55,621 bases of DNA from Firmicutes bacterium UBA4845 (GTDB lineage Bacteria > Bacillota > Clostridia > Tissierellales > Sedimentibacteraceae). The DNA lies in contig DHER01000132.1 in the NCBI GenBank assembly GCA_002399975.1, positions 1 through 55,621 of the forward strand, written 5' to 3'. Below the pieces are notes generated by a model. That model did no database searches. It was given only the letters and a program-made list of their open reading frames with translations, and was not told the DNA's origin. The translations under genes were made by a program, and so were the position numbers. Positions 1 to 8,137 of the stretch are shown one piece after another (within the stretch, counting starts at the first letter, position 1; the number at the start of each line of letters is the position of its first letter).

Positions 1-26
1 ATTTACTACAGTATTTCAATTCTCAT

Positions 27-1283
27 TTATTGTCTTACTTCTTCAATAGATTTGGCAATGTTGTGTGTTATTGGTTTCCATTCGATTTTTCTAAACAATG
101 CTACAATTGAAATGGGTACATAAGTAAATATGAAAATCGGGAATGTAAATAAATATTTTATTTTATTTATTGGTTTTGCATTAATTTGTTTCCATTCTGT
201 AATTGTTGTAACTACTCCCAATGCAAATAATACAAAGTAAGAATTAATCATGGCCATCATTATTGCACTGGTTGTTTCATTTATTATTTCCGGCATTGTG
301 TCTATGTTTATTAAACCTAAGGTTAAGAATACAATGTTTACTATCACACTGATCAATGATAAAAATAATGCAGGCGTAATAGTAACAAACATATCATAAC
401 AGCAAAAACTTCTTTTTTTAAATATACTCTTAACTAAATCCCTGCCGTACTTTGCAAATACTTGATAAAACCCTTTGGCCCAGCGAAGTCTTTGATCCCA
501 TGACTGCTTGAATAAATATGGTTGTTCATCATACAATACTGCAGTACCGCAGTAACCTATTTTTTCGCCTTGTATTGCATTGTCAACTGAAAATTCAATG
601 TCTTCTGTTAATAAATGATGTTTCCATCCGTTATTTTTTCTGATTATTTCATCACTGACTACAAATCCTGTGCCGGAAATAGCACATCCTGTATTTAATA
701 TCATTCTGGAATTGTTTAAGTATTTGGCTTCTCTTATAAACCATAAGGAATATCCTGCCGACAGCCAGTTTGTATCATAGTTTTTAGTGTTTCTATAACT
801 TGTGATTATGTTATAGCCTTTATCAAATACTTTATTCATTTCTGCAATATAGTTTTCGTCTAACAAATTATCCGCATCAAAAACAAAATATCCTTCATAT
901 TTTTCACTGCCGTCCATTATAATTTTGAATGCATAATCTAATGCATATCCTTTACCTACCAGCTGTGTGTTAAACCTTTTAAATACAGTTGCCCCTGCTT
1001 TTCCTGCCACCTCTGCTGTATTGTCAGTGCAGTTATCTGCAACAACATATATATCTATAAGGGAAGACGGGTATTTTTGTTTTTTAATACTGTTTATTAG
1101 TTGACCTATAACAGCACTTTCATTTCTTGCGGCAATTACCACAGCATATTTGTGATCTTTATGTGCAATAAGCACCTTGCTTTTTTTGGTTAATCCCACA
1201 ATTACGTAATAAAATTGATAAAAATAAAATCCTGTGAATAAAATAAATATAATAAAATTAAATACACTTATAAACGATAACAA
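27..1283 (-). CDS. Membrane-bound family 2 glycosyltransferase
   Basis: This looks like a processive-type GT2 enzyme that uses a nucleotide-sugar donor at the membrane to make or decorate a surface polysaccharide or glycolipid; the product cannot be told from sequence. Seen: an N-terminal membrane helix (about residues 5-30), a GT-A fold entered by VVIAARNE (48-55), the DxD-type motif FDADN (135-139), the acceptor-site motif TEDIE (226-230), QRLRW (264-268), and three C-terminal membrane segments. That order matches the cellulose/hyaluronan synthase-like branch of GT2. The start is a TTG with GGAGG seven bases upstream (complement of 1291-1295); no ATG is better placed. It is transcribed leftward from its own promoter, and any downstream partner lies outside the window. 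Family call is secure, substrate unknown. Confidence 0.88.
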   Translation of the reverse strand: MLSFISVFNFIIFILFTGFYFYQFYYVIVGLTKKSKVLIAHKDHKYAVVIAARNESAVIGQLINSIKKQKYPSSLIDIYVVADNCTDNTAEVAGKAGATVFKRFNTQLVGKGYALDYAFKIIMDGSEKYEGYFVFDADNLLDENYIAEMNKVFDKGYNIITSYRNTKNYDTNWLSAGYSLWFIREAKYLNNSRMILNTGCAISGTGFVVSDEIIRKNNGWKHHLLTEDIEFSVDNAIQGEKIGYCGTAVLYDEQPYLFKQSWDQRLRWAKGFYQVFAKYGRDLVKSIFKKRSFCCYDMFVTITPALFLSLISVIVNIVFLTLGLINIDTMPEIINETTSAIMMAMINSYFVLFALGVVTTITEWKQINAKPINKIKYLFTFPIFIFTYVPISIVALFRKIEWKPITHNIAKSIEEVRQ

Positions 1284-1321
1284 TTAATTACCTCCATAAT
1301 TTGTCTACCCTTTCTATTGTG

Positions 1322-1349
1322 AGTATAGCATTTATCTAAATTAAATCAA
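1322..1349 (-). promoter_or_regulatory. Sigma-A-type promoter for the glycosyltransferase
   Basis: On the minus strand, TTGATT (1344-1349) and TATACT (1322-1327) are 16 bases apart. Transcription would start near 1315, about 30 bases before the TTG start codon. Confidence 0.5.
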
Positions 1350-1485
1350 TTAAGATTTTCTTAAGTTTCATTTAATTATTCAACAAAATATTTGTGCATA
1401 TTTCAATATTTTGTTGATTTTTAAAAGCCTAGGCTTTACATAAATACTTAAATTATTTGCAGTCTTTAGTCTTACGTAAAATTAA

Positions 1486-1514
1486 TTGACACTTTTGTCA
1501 GTATATATTATAAT
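1486..1514 (+). promoter_or_regulatory. Sigma-A promoter for the CNNM/CorC-type gene
   Basis: TTGACA (1486-1491) and TATAAT (1509-1514) are separated by 17 bases, a perfect consensus. It lies 38 bases before the start codon at 1552. Confidence 0.8.
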
Positions 1515-1551
1515 ATATGTACTATAAATTAATTGGAAGTGATTTAAAATA

Positions 1552-2820
1552 ATGGACGATGACGGCATAGTCCGGACCGTAATATTAATTTTGCTTATAT
1601 TGATGTCTGGGTTTCTTACTGCAGCTGAAACAGCTTTCACTAAGTTTAACAGAATGAGAATGAAGAATTTAGCTGTTGAAAATAAAAAGGCTGCCTTGGC
1701 TTTGAGCTTAGATGACAATTATGACGTATTGATTACAACTATTCTTATTTTTAAGAGTATTGTAAATGTTACGGCAACGTCATTGGCAATATTTGTTATA
1801 TCTAAACATTTTAATGATAATGGAATAATTATATCAACAATTATTGCGATTTTTTTGATTTTGATTTTTGGGCAACTGATACCTAAAATGCTGGCGGAAG
1901 CTGCATCTGAAAAATTTGCGGTGTTTTCGGCTGCCACATTAAAATTTTTAGTTTTTATATGTACTCCTGTAAATTTTCTGCTTTTATCTGTAAAAAATAC
2001 ATTAGTTAGGATTTTCGGTTCAGAAGAATGCCCACAGATAACGGAAGACGAACTGAGGATTATTATTGATGAAGTAGAAAATGAAGGCGGTATTAATAAA
2101 AATGAAAGCGATTTGATAAAATCCGCAATAGAGTTTAATGAGACTGTTGTGGAGGATGTATATACACCTAGAATCGACATTGTGAGCGTTGAGGAAAATG
2201 AATGCCTGGATAATATTAGAGAAAAGTTTCTTATTAGCGGTTATTCAAGACTTCCTGTATTTAAAGGGGATATTGACCACATAGTTGGAGTTTTGCATGA
2301 AAAAGATTTTTATCATGCTTTAAGTAAAAAAGAAAAAGATATTAAGAGGCAGGTTTCAAAAACTTTGTATGTTACTCCAAATAAAAAAATCTCGGAACTT
2401 TTAAAGGATCTTCAGCTTTCAAAAGCCCATATAGCAGTTGTAATTGACGAATACGGCGGCACCGAAGGTCTGGTAACCATGGAAGATATCCTGGAAGAGC
2501 TTGTGGGCGAGATTTGGGATGAGCATGATGAAGTAATTGAATGGTTTAAAAAAATAGGAGATAATAAATTTCTTATTTCATGCAATGCAGACATTGATGA
2601 TATGTTTGAACTGCTTGGGCTTGAACCTGATGAAGAAATGGACATTACAACGGTAAATGGATTTATTACAATGATTTTTGAAGGAATTCCGCAAGTAGGC
2701 GGAAGGATTATTTATAAGGACTTGGACATTACCGTAACTAAGGCTGAAGCAAAAAGAGTTTTGGAAATACAAGTAGAAAAAATTAACAGAGAAGTAAACA
2801 GCACAACACAATGTAATTAA
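1552..2820 (+). CDS. CNNM/CorC (HlyC/TlyC-like) membrane transporter with CBS pair
   Basis: Member of the 'hemolysin' family now linked to Mg2+ (and Co2+) efflux or homeostasis; it acts in the cytoplasmic membrane. Domains in order: a DUF21/CNNM membrane domain (residues ~5-160) carrying AAETAF (24-29) and GQLIPK (107-112); a CBS pair (~205-325) with the typical second-repeat sequence DEYGGTEG followed by the acidic MEDILEELVGEIWDEHDE stretch; and a C-terminal CorC_HlyC domain (~340-415). Length of 422 residues is normal. It has a consensus sigma-A promoter and a downstream terminator, so it is a single-gene unit. Ion specificity cannot be read from sequence; the name hemolysin is historical. 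Confidence 0.9.
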   Translation: MDDDGIVRTVILILLILMSGFLTAAETAFTKFNRMRMKNLAVENKKAALALSLDDNYDVLITTILIFKSIVNVTATSLAIFVISKHFNDNGIIISTIIAIFLILIFGQLIPKMLAEAASEKFAVFSAATLKFLVFICTPVNFLLLSVKNTLVRIFGSEECPQITEDELRIIIDEVENEGGINKNESDLIKSAIEFNETVVEDVYTPRIDIVSVEENECLDNIREKFLISGYSRLPVFKGDIDHIVGVLHEKDFYHALSKKEKDIKRQVSKTLYVTPNKKISELLKDLQLSKAHIAVVIDEYGGTEGLVTMEDILEELVGEIWDEHDEVIEWFKKIGDNKFLISCNADIDDMFELLGLEPDEEMDITTVNGFITMIFEGIPQVGGRIIYKDLDITVTKAEAKRVLEIQVEKINREVNSTTQCN

Positions 2821-2840
2821 ATTATAAAGATATATTTACT

Positions 2841-2877
2841 AAAAACAAACATATATATATATATGTTTGTTTTTTTA
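2841..2877 (+). terminator. Intrinsic terminator after the CorC-type gene
   Basis: AAAAACAAACATATAT pairs with ATATATGTTTGTTTTT around an AT loop, ending in a run of T. The A-run on the left would let it also work on the minus strand. Confidence 0.75.
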
Positions 2878-2945
2878 TGTCTTAACCGGCTTTTCTCATC
2901 AATATGGAGCAAGGCTGGATAATAATTTAAAGAAAAGGATTTGCA

Positions 2946-3524
2946 ATGAAGATTATATGGATTTTGCTAATAGGACTTGGACTTATATTTTCATTTATAA
3001 ATGGGAAACCCGAAACAGTTGCGAATGTACTGTTTTTTGATTTACAGCAGTCTGTTGAATTAATTTTAAGTCTCCTTCCGGTAATGGCATTTTGGACCGG
3101 ATTGATGTCAATAGTTGAAAAGTCAGGTATATTAACTAAACTGTCGACTATAATCAAACCGGTGATAGGATTCCTTTTTAAAGAAGTTCAAAACAGCAAA
3201 AAGGCGGTTAATGCAATAATAATGACTATTGCCGCCAATATGTTAGGTATCGGAAATTCAGCTACTGCCTTCGGCATAAAGGCAATGAACGAGATGCAGA
3301 CTTTAAATAGAAATAAAAACACTGCCAGCAATGCCATGTGCATGTTTTTAATAATTAACGTATCTTCAATTCAGCTTATACCACTTAATATAATTAAATT
3401 AAGGGCGGATTCCGGTGCGGCGGCACCTGGAGATATTATGCTGCCTACTATTATAGCTACTGCATTTTCTACTGCCGTGGCGGTGTTGTTCGCAAAATAT
3501 TATGAGAGGAAGGAAGGGCGATGA
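2946..3524 (+). CDS. spmA: Spore maturation protein A
   Basis: SpmA works with SpmB in the spore-forming cell; in Bacillus and Clostridium the pair is needed for full dehydration of the spore core and heat resistance. The 192-residue protein is a membrane protein of the nucleoside-recognition 'Gate' family. It has an N-terminal membrane segment, the conserved PVMAFWTGLMSIVEKSG region (~45-60), and the NMLGIGNSATAFG segment typical of SpmA (~98-110). It starts at an ATG preceded by AAAGGAT. It overlaps or abuts spmB, so the two are translationally coupled. I see no clear sporulation-sigma promoter in the 69 bases after the upstream terminator. Confidence 0.93.
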   Translation: MKIIWILLIGLGLIFSFINGKPETVANVLFFDLQQSVELILSLLPVMAFWTGLMSIVEKSGILTKLSTIIKPVIGFLFKEVQNSKKAVNAIIMTIAANMLGIGNSATAFGIKAMNEMQTLNRNKNTASNAMCMFLIINVSSIQLIPLNIIKLRADSGAAAPGDIMLPTIIATAFSTAVAVLFAKYYERKEGR

Positions 3525-3525
3525 T

Positions 3526-4035
3526 ATGTCTGATTTAATACTTCCGTTAATTATAGGAGCTGTGCTGTTTTACGGAATATATAAAGATGTGGATATATAT
3601 GCTGTTTTTGTTGAAGGGGCAATGGAAGGAGCAAAAGCTGCAGTAAAAATATTTCCTTATATACTTGCTGTTATTTTTGCGATAAATCTTTTTATTAATT
3701 CAGAAGCAGAAGATTTTATAGTTAAATTGCTTACTCCTGTAACGTCACTTGTAGGATTTCCTCCTGAACTTTTATCTCTGGTGATTGTAAAGCCCTTGTC
3801 TGGTGGTGGGTCCTTGGGAGTTTTTCAATCAATATTGGATAATTACGGCCCGGATTCATATATAGGCAGGAGTGCATCAGTACTGATGGGGTCATCAGAA
3901 ACAATATTTTATACTACAGCTGTTTATTTTGGAGCTGTGGGTATTAAAAACGTAAAATATACCATAAAGGTCGGATTGATTGCACATTGCGCATCTATTT
4001 TGGCTGCTCTTTTTGTAAGCAAATATTTATTTTGA
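3526..4035 (+). CDS. spmB: Spore maturation protein B
   Basis: Partner of SpmA, also a Gate-family membrane protein (169 residues from this start). Conserved stretches include AAVKIFPYILAVIFAINLF, VKPLSGGGSLG and the GSSETIFYT segment, which is diagnostic of SpmB. I chose ATG 3526 because AGGAAGGG lies eight bases upstream. A longer reading from 3502 overlaps the end of spmA by more and has no ribosome-binding site. The start follows the spmA stop by one base. No T-rich terminator hairpin is evident between here and the convergent gene that ends at 4062. Confidence 0.93.
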   Translation: MSDLILPLIIGAVLFYGIYKDVDIYAVFVEGAMEGAKAAVKIFPYILAVIFAINLFINSEAEDFIVKLLTPVTSLVGFPPELLSLVIVKPLSGGGSLGVFQSILDNYGPDSYIGRSASVLMGSSETIFYTTAVYFGAVGIKNVKYTIKVGLIAHCASILAALFVSKYLF

Positions 4036-4061
4036 TTTGAAGTAAAAGAAATATTATTTCC

Positions 4062-4676
4062 TCATAAACAATAGACTTTCTTATTAACTGCATTGAGAGT
4101 TGCCTTGATTATAGAGTCAATTTTATTATTGTACACTATTGCGGAGCCTATAAGAATACTTTCCCTGCCATGGTTAATATACGTAATTGCAGATAATATT
4201 ATTTCCTTATCTGCAATTCTGGTAGATTTTATATCGTTAACGATAAAACAATCATGTTCAGTTACTTTTTTGACAGCGTCTAAAATTGACATAGCCGCAG
4301 CCATCATGATGTTCTTTTCTGATTTAATTTTCTCCGATTTACCTATATATTCTTTTTCATCCCAGCGAAGTTTTGTGATTATTTTTATTTTGTCTGAGTT
4401 TGTTTCATTTGTATAACCTTCATATAGAAGTCTGTAACCGGAATTGCCGGGAAAATTTTTATTAAGTTGTGCAACACTTATAATTTTGTAATCAACGTCT
4501 AAATTAAAATGAGACAACAGAGTGGTTCGGATATCTCGTACAACTTGCTTTGAATGTCTGCTGCTGTTAGATAGAACATGTATTTCAGTTATATTATTAT
4601 TTGAATCAGCAATGATTTTACATGTTAGAACAGATTTGATATGAGATAGGAAATGTTCGATTTCTTCAAAATCCAT
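4062..4676 (-). CDS. Conserved hypothetical protein, 204 residues
   Basis: I do not recognise a named function. The protein is soluble, with no signal peptide or membrane segment. Its N-terminal half has a pattern (CKIIADSNNNITEIHVLS, then VVRDIRTTLL and a hydrophobic strand ISVAQL) like an alpha/beta regulatory domain. The C-terminal half ends in a related pattern (an IGSAIVYNN strand, then a helix ending in ATLNAVNKK). This suggests two similar alpha/beta halves; I have seen similar hypothetical proteins in clostridia but cannot name the family. It starts at an ATG with GGAGGAC upstream on the minus strand. The CwlD-like amidase gene lies 155 bases upstream in the same direction and could share a transcript. 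Confidence 0.75.
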   Translation of the reverse strand: MDFEEIEHFLSHIKSVLTCKIIADSNNNITEIHVLSNSSRHSKQVVRDIRTTLLSHFNLDVDYKIISVAQLNKNFPGNSGYRLLYEGYTNETNSDKIKIITKLRWDEKEYIGKSEKIKSEKNIMMAAAMSILDAVKKVTEHDCFIVNDIKSTRIADKEIILSAITYINHGRESILIGSAIVYNNKIDSIIKATLNAVNKKVYCL

Positions 4677-4831
4677 ATTAGTCCTCCAAAAGTTATACTA
4701 ACGAAATTATAATACAATTTCATTTAATTTTCAACAAAAATTTGGAAGATAATCAAATCTTCATCTTTCTTTTACAAAATAATACAAGAAAATACATCCT
4801 ATTAAATAGGTAAATAGAAAACATATATTTC

Positions 4832-5560
4832 TCAAAATGTATGAAATTCATTAAAATATTTTATCAGTCCAACATATATTGCCCATGCAGTCTTTTCTTG
4901 ATATTCATCTGACACTAATTTTTTTTCTTCCGAGTTGTTAGATAAAAATCCACATTCAATTAATACAACCGGTACTTCGGTATCATCCATTATTTTTATA
5001 CCGCTTCTAATTTGGGGAACTCTTTTGTTTCTTTTGTCCAATATGTTTTTTAAAGAGTCTTGCAGTATGTCTGCTGCGGCCTTTCCCTGCTGGTTATCCT
5101 TTTGGAAAAATACGTGAGCTCCGTAATATTTTTTTTGAGGGAAGGAATTAAGGTGTATGGAAACAGTTAAATCTGCTTGGAATTCGTTGATTATTTTTAT
5201 CCTGTTGGATAGATCCTCATTTTTTTTAGATCTTATGGTTTTCGAATTCAGCGAATATAATCCTTCATCTTCATATCGTGTCATTTCAACATCAAAACCG
5301 CTGCCTTCAAGGAATTTCATAAGCTTTTCTGATATGGCCAGGTTTATAGGAGCCTCTCCGATATTCAAGTCGCCCTTTGCTCCCTGGTCCATTCCTCCGT
5401 GACCCGGGTCAATTAGCACTTTAATTTTTTTTTCTTGTACTTCACCTGTCCCATCTATTGTTTCGGTTGTTTTATTAATAATTGAAAATAAGGATAAAAG
5501 TATTATGCAGAATAGTGCTGCACCAAATAATATATTAGCTTTCTTAAATGCGTTTTCCAT
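4832..5560 (-). CDS. cwlD: CwlD-like N-acetylmuramoyl-L-alanine amidase
   Basis: Zinc amidase of the Amidase_3 family that cuts the bond between muramic acid and the peptide stem. In spore formers CwlD starts the formation of muramic-delta-lactam in spore cortex, which germination enzymes require. Seen: an N-terminal membrane/signal segment (~10-28), then LIDPGHGG with zinc ligand H54, E69 within NIGEAPIN, H136 in SIHLNS, and the catalytic E202 in LIECGFLSN. The length of 242 residues and a single catalytic domain without binding repeats fit CwlD better than vegetative autolysins. A strong GGAGGGGG lies before the ATG. Family is certain; the sporulation role is inferred from architecture and from the nearby spm genes. 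Confidence 0.85.
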   Translation of the reverse strand: MENAFKKANILFGAALFCIILLSLFSIINKTTETIDGTGEVQEKKIKVLIDPGHGGMDQGAKGDLNIGEAPINLAISEKLMKFLEGSGFDVEMTRYEDEGLYSLNSKTIRSKKNEDLSNRIKIINEFQADLTVSIHLNSFPQKKYYGAHVFFQKDNQQGKAAADILQDSLKNILDKRNKRVPQIRSGIKIMDDTEVPVVLIECGFLSNNSEEKKLVSDEYQEKTAWAIYVGLIKYFNEFHTF

Positions 5561-5645
5561 ATAACCCCCTCCTGGCCTATTTTATTTCTTGATATATGAT
5601 TATGATTCCGTACCGCTAATATTCCAAAAATCTGGTGGCTGTTAA

Positions 5646-5674
5646 TTGACATTAAATATTCATTAATATATAAT
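5646..5674 (+). promoter_or_regulatory. Sigma-A promoter of the cobalamin operon
   Basis: TTGACA (5646-5651) and TATAAT (5669-5674) are spaced by 17 bases. Transcription would begin near 5681, leaving a leader of about 108 bases before cbiA. That is too short for a classical cobalamin riboswitch. Confidence 0.78.
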
Positions 5675-5743
5675 AATTGTAATTTAATAAAATTTTTTTG
5701 CAGCTGCTTAAGTATCGGAATAGATGTAAGCAAATATTTATAT

Positions 5744-5766
5744 GTCTTCCGTATGGAAGGCTTTTT
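5744..5766 (+). terminator. Terminator-like hairpin in the cbiA leader
   Basis: GTCTTCC (5744-5750) pairs with GGAAGGC (5755-5761) around a GTAT loop and is followed by TTTTT. It sits between the operon promoter and cbiA, where it could act as an attenuator. No known aptamer is recognisable upstream of it. Confidence 0.5.
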
Positions 5767-5788
5767 ATATGCAAAGGATGTGGTTTAA

Positions 5789-7156
5789 ATAAAAGTTAGA
5801 ATACCAAGAATAATGATTTCTGCCGCTTCCAGCGGCAGCGGCAAGACTACTGTAATGACGGCACTTCTTAAAGCGCTTGTAAATAAAAAGTTTAATACTG
5901 CAGCCTTTAAGTCCGGTCCGGACTATATTGACCCTATGTTTCACAGAAGGGTTTTGAATGTTCCTTCAAGAAATTTAGACCAATTTATGCTGGGAGATGA
6001 TAACTGCAGATACATATTGGGTAAGAATGGCAGAAATGCTGACGTATCAATTATAGAAGGTGTTATGGGATACTATGACGGCTTGGGTGCGGGAACTTTC
6101 TGCAGTTCTTATGAGCTTGCAAAGCTGCTGGATTGTCCTGTAATTTTGGTAATAAATTGTGAAGGTATGGCCGTTTCTGTATGTGCTGTAATTGAAGGCT
6201 TTAAAAATTTCAGGGAAAACAGTAATATAAGAGGTGTAATTTTAAATAATGTATCTCAATATATGTATCCGTTTTACAAAAATATAATCGAATCCAATAC
6301 TGATGTGAAAGTGTACGGATATATGCCTTATTTGGAAGACTGTAAGCTGGAAAGCAGGCACTTGGGTCTGGTTACGGCACAAGAAGTAGGAAATTTGGAG
6401 CACATTGTAAATAAACTGGGCAATGCAGCGTCTCAAACAATTGACATTGATAATTTATTATTTCTGGCTGAAAGTGCTCCCCTCATTGAATATAAGGAGC
6501 CTCCTGTTAAAAATTTAGGTAAAATAGAAATTGCCGTGGCATATGATAGGGCATTTTGCTTTTACTACCAGGACAGCCTTGAACTGTTGGAACAAATGGG
6601 TGCACGGTTGGTTAAATTCAGCCCTTTAAATGACAATAGGCTACCTGAAGGCGTTTGTGGCGTATATATTGGAGGAGGATATCCTGAACTTTATATGGAT
6701 GCGCTTTCTGAAAACAAGGCAATGCTTAAAGATGTGAAAGAAAAAATATATTCAGGAATGCCTGTATTTGCCGAATGCGGGGGATACATGTATTTACTGG
6801 ACAGTTTTAAAGATAAAGATAAAAATAAAATTTATAACTTGGCGGGAACTGTTTGCGGACAGAGCTTTATGACGGACAAGCTCAGCCATTTCGGGTACGT
6901 AACACTGACTGCATTAAGAGATAATTTAATGTGCAAGAAAGGCGGCGTAATCAATGGGCATGAGTTTCATTACAGCGACAGTACAAATCGTGGTAATTCT
7001 TTTTCAGCAAAAAAGCCCAATTCAGACGTTGGCTGGAGTTGTATCATAGCAGATGAAACAAAGTTTATGGGGTACCCTCACATAAATTTGCTGGGAAATA
7101 TAGATTTTGCGGAAAACCTTGTTAAAAAATGTATTAAATACGGAGAAAATTTATGA
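5789..7156 (+). CDS. cbiA: Cobyrinate a,c-diamide synthase
   Basis: CbiA amidates carboxylates a and c of cobyrinate, using glutamine and ATP. Numbered from the ATG at 5813, the protein has a P-loop ATP-binding site SGSGKTT (7-13), the KSGPDYIDPMFH segment typical of CbiA, and a C-terminal class I-like glutamine amidotransferase domain with Cys322 in ECGGYM. The only in-frame ATG/GTG/TTG near the front is ATG 5813, but it has no ribosome-binding site and would clip the first beta strand. The in-frame extension back to the stop at 5786-5788 adds IKVRIPRI, which matches a usual CbiA N-terminus if the ATA at 5789 initiates. AAAGGA (5773-5778) is ten bases upstream of that ATA. It overlaps cbiB by four bases (ATGA). 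Confidence 0.93.
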   Translation: MKVRIPRIMISAASSGSGKTTVMTALLKALVNKKFNTAAFKSGPDYIDPMFHRRVLNVPSRNLDQFMLGDDNCRYILGKNGRNADVSIIEGVMGYYDGLGAGTFCSSYELAKLLDCPVILVINCEGMAVSVCAVIEGFKNFRENSNIRGVILNNVSQYMYPFYKNIIESNTDVKVYGYMPYLEDCKLESRHLGLVTAQEVGNLEHIVNKLGNAASQTIDIDNLLFLAESAPLIEYKEPPVKNLGKIEIAVAYDRAFCFYYQDSLELLEQMGARLVKFSPLNDNRLPEGVCGVYIGGGYPELYMDALSENKAMLKDVKEKIYSGMPVFAECGGYMYLLDSFKDKDKNKIYNLAGTVCGQSFMTDKLSHFGYVTLTALRDNLMCKKGGVINGHEFHYSDSTNRGNSFSAKKPNSDVGWSCIIADETKFMGYPHINLLGNIDFAENLVKKCIKYGENL

Positions 7157-8094
7157 TTCAGCTGATTGTTGGATATGTGCTGGACTTGATTATAGGAGAC
7201 CCGCAGGGTGTTTTTCATCCTGTAAGGTTTATAGGAAAGTTGATTTCTTTTGTTGAAGGCAAATTGAGATCAAGATGCAAAACACCGGAGGATGAAAGAA
7301 AAGCCGGTGCAGTGCTGTGGCTAATTGTGGTATCTGTTTCATTCATTGTTCCATTTGCTGTTTTATCTTTAGCTTCAAAAATTAACGGCATTTTTGCAGT
7401 AATAATTGAGGGTATAATGATTTATTACTTGTTTGCCGCTAAAAGTTTGAAAGATGAAAGCATGAAGGTTTATGAGTCACTAAAAAAAGGTAACTTACAG
7501 GAAGCAAAAGAAAACTTATCCTACATAGTCGGACGAGATGTCCAAAAATTAAATGAAGCATCAGTAGCAAAAGCTGCAATTGAAACAGTTGCAGAAAATA
7601 CGTCTGATGGTGTAATTGCACCTATGCTTTATGTTATGCTGGGAGGGGCACCTCTCGGATTTATTTACAAAGCCGTCAATACATTAGACTCAATGGTCGG
7701 GTATAAGAATGAAAAATATATTAACATGGGAAGGTTTTCGGCCAAAGCTGATGATATCGCCAATTTTGTACCTGCAAGATTATCGGCCTTTGCAATGATA
7801 GCTGCTTCCATGTTTTTAAAAATGGATTATAAATCAGCTTATAAAATATACAGAAGAGACAGATTTAATCACAAAAGTCCTAATTCAGCTCATACTGAGT
7901 CGGTCTGTGCCGGAGCGCTGAGTATTATGTTGGGAGGAGACAATTATTACGGCGGTGTTTTAGTTTCCAAACCTACCATAGGCGAAAGCATAAGAGAGGT
8001 TGAAACAGAAGACATATTAAGGGCAAACAGACTAATGTATGCAACATCATTATTATTTCTAATTATAGGAGTATTAATAATGTTAATATTATGA
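7153..8094 (+). CDS. cbiB: Adenosylcobinamide-phosphate synthase
   Basis: Membrane enzyme that joins the aminopropanol (phosphate) arm to adenosylcobyrate. The 313-residue protein has the CbiB N-terminus DLIIGDPQGVFHPVRFIG, several membrane segments, AENTSDGVIAPMLY in the middle, and the NTLDSMVGYKNEKY and HKSPNSAHTES motifs characteristic of the family. Its ATG overlaps the cbiA stop (ATGA), so translation is coupled. The next gene, cobD, makes the aminopropanol phosphate that this enzyme uses. (In pseudomonad nomenclature this protein is called CobD.). Confidence 0.95.
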   Translation: MIQLIVGYVLDLIIGDPQGVFHPVRFIGKLISFVEGKLRSRCKTPEDERKAGAVLWLIVVSVSFIVPFAVLSLASKINGIFAVIIEGIMIYYLFAAKSLKDESMKVYESLKKGNLQEAKENLSYIVGRDVQKLNEASVAKAAIETVAENTSDGVIAPMLYVMLGGAPLGFIYKAVNTLDSMVGYKNEKYINMGRFSAKADDIANFVPARLSAFAMIAASMFLKMDYKSAYKIYRRDRFNHKSPNSAHTESVCAGALSIMLGGDNYYGGVLVSKPTIGESIREVETEDILRANRLMYATSLLFLIIGVLIMLIL

Positions 8095-8137
8095 AATTTA
8101 AGGAATGGCATGGTGCCGTTCAGTATAGGAGCATAAA

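Noticed and set aside
5561..5788. A cobalamin riboswitch before cbiA
   Set aside because: The transcribed leader is only about 108 bases and no B12-box or core junction is visible.
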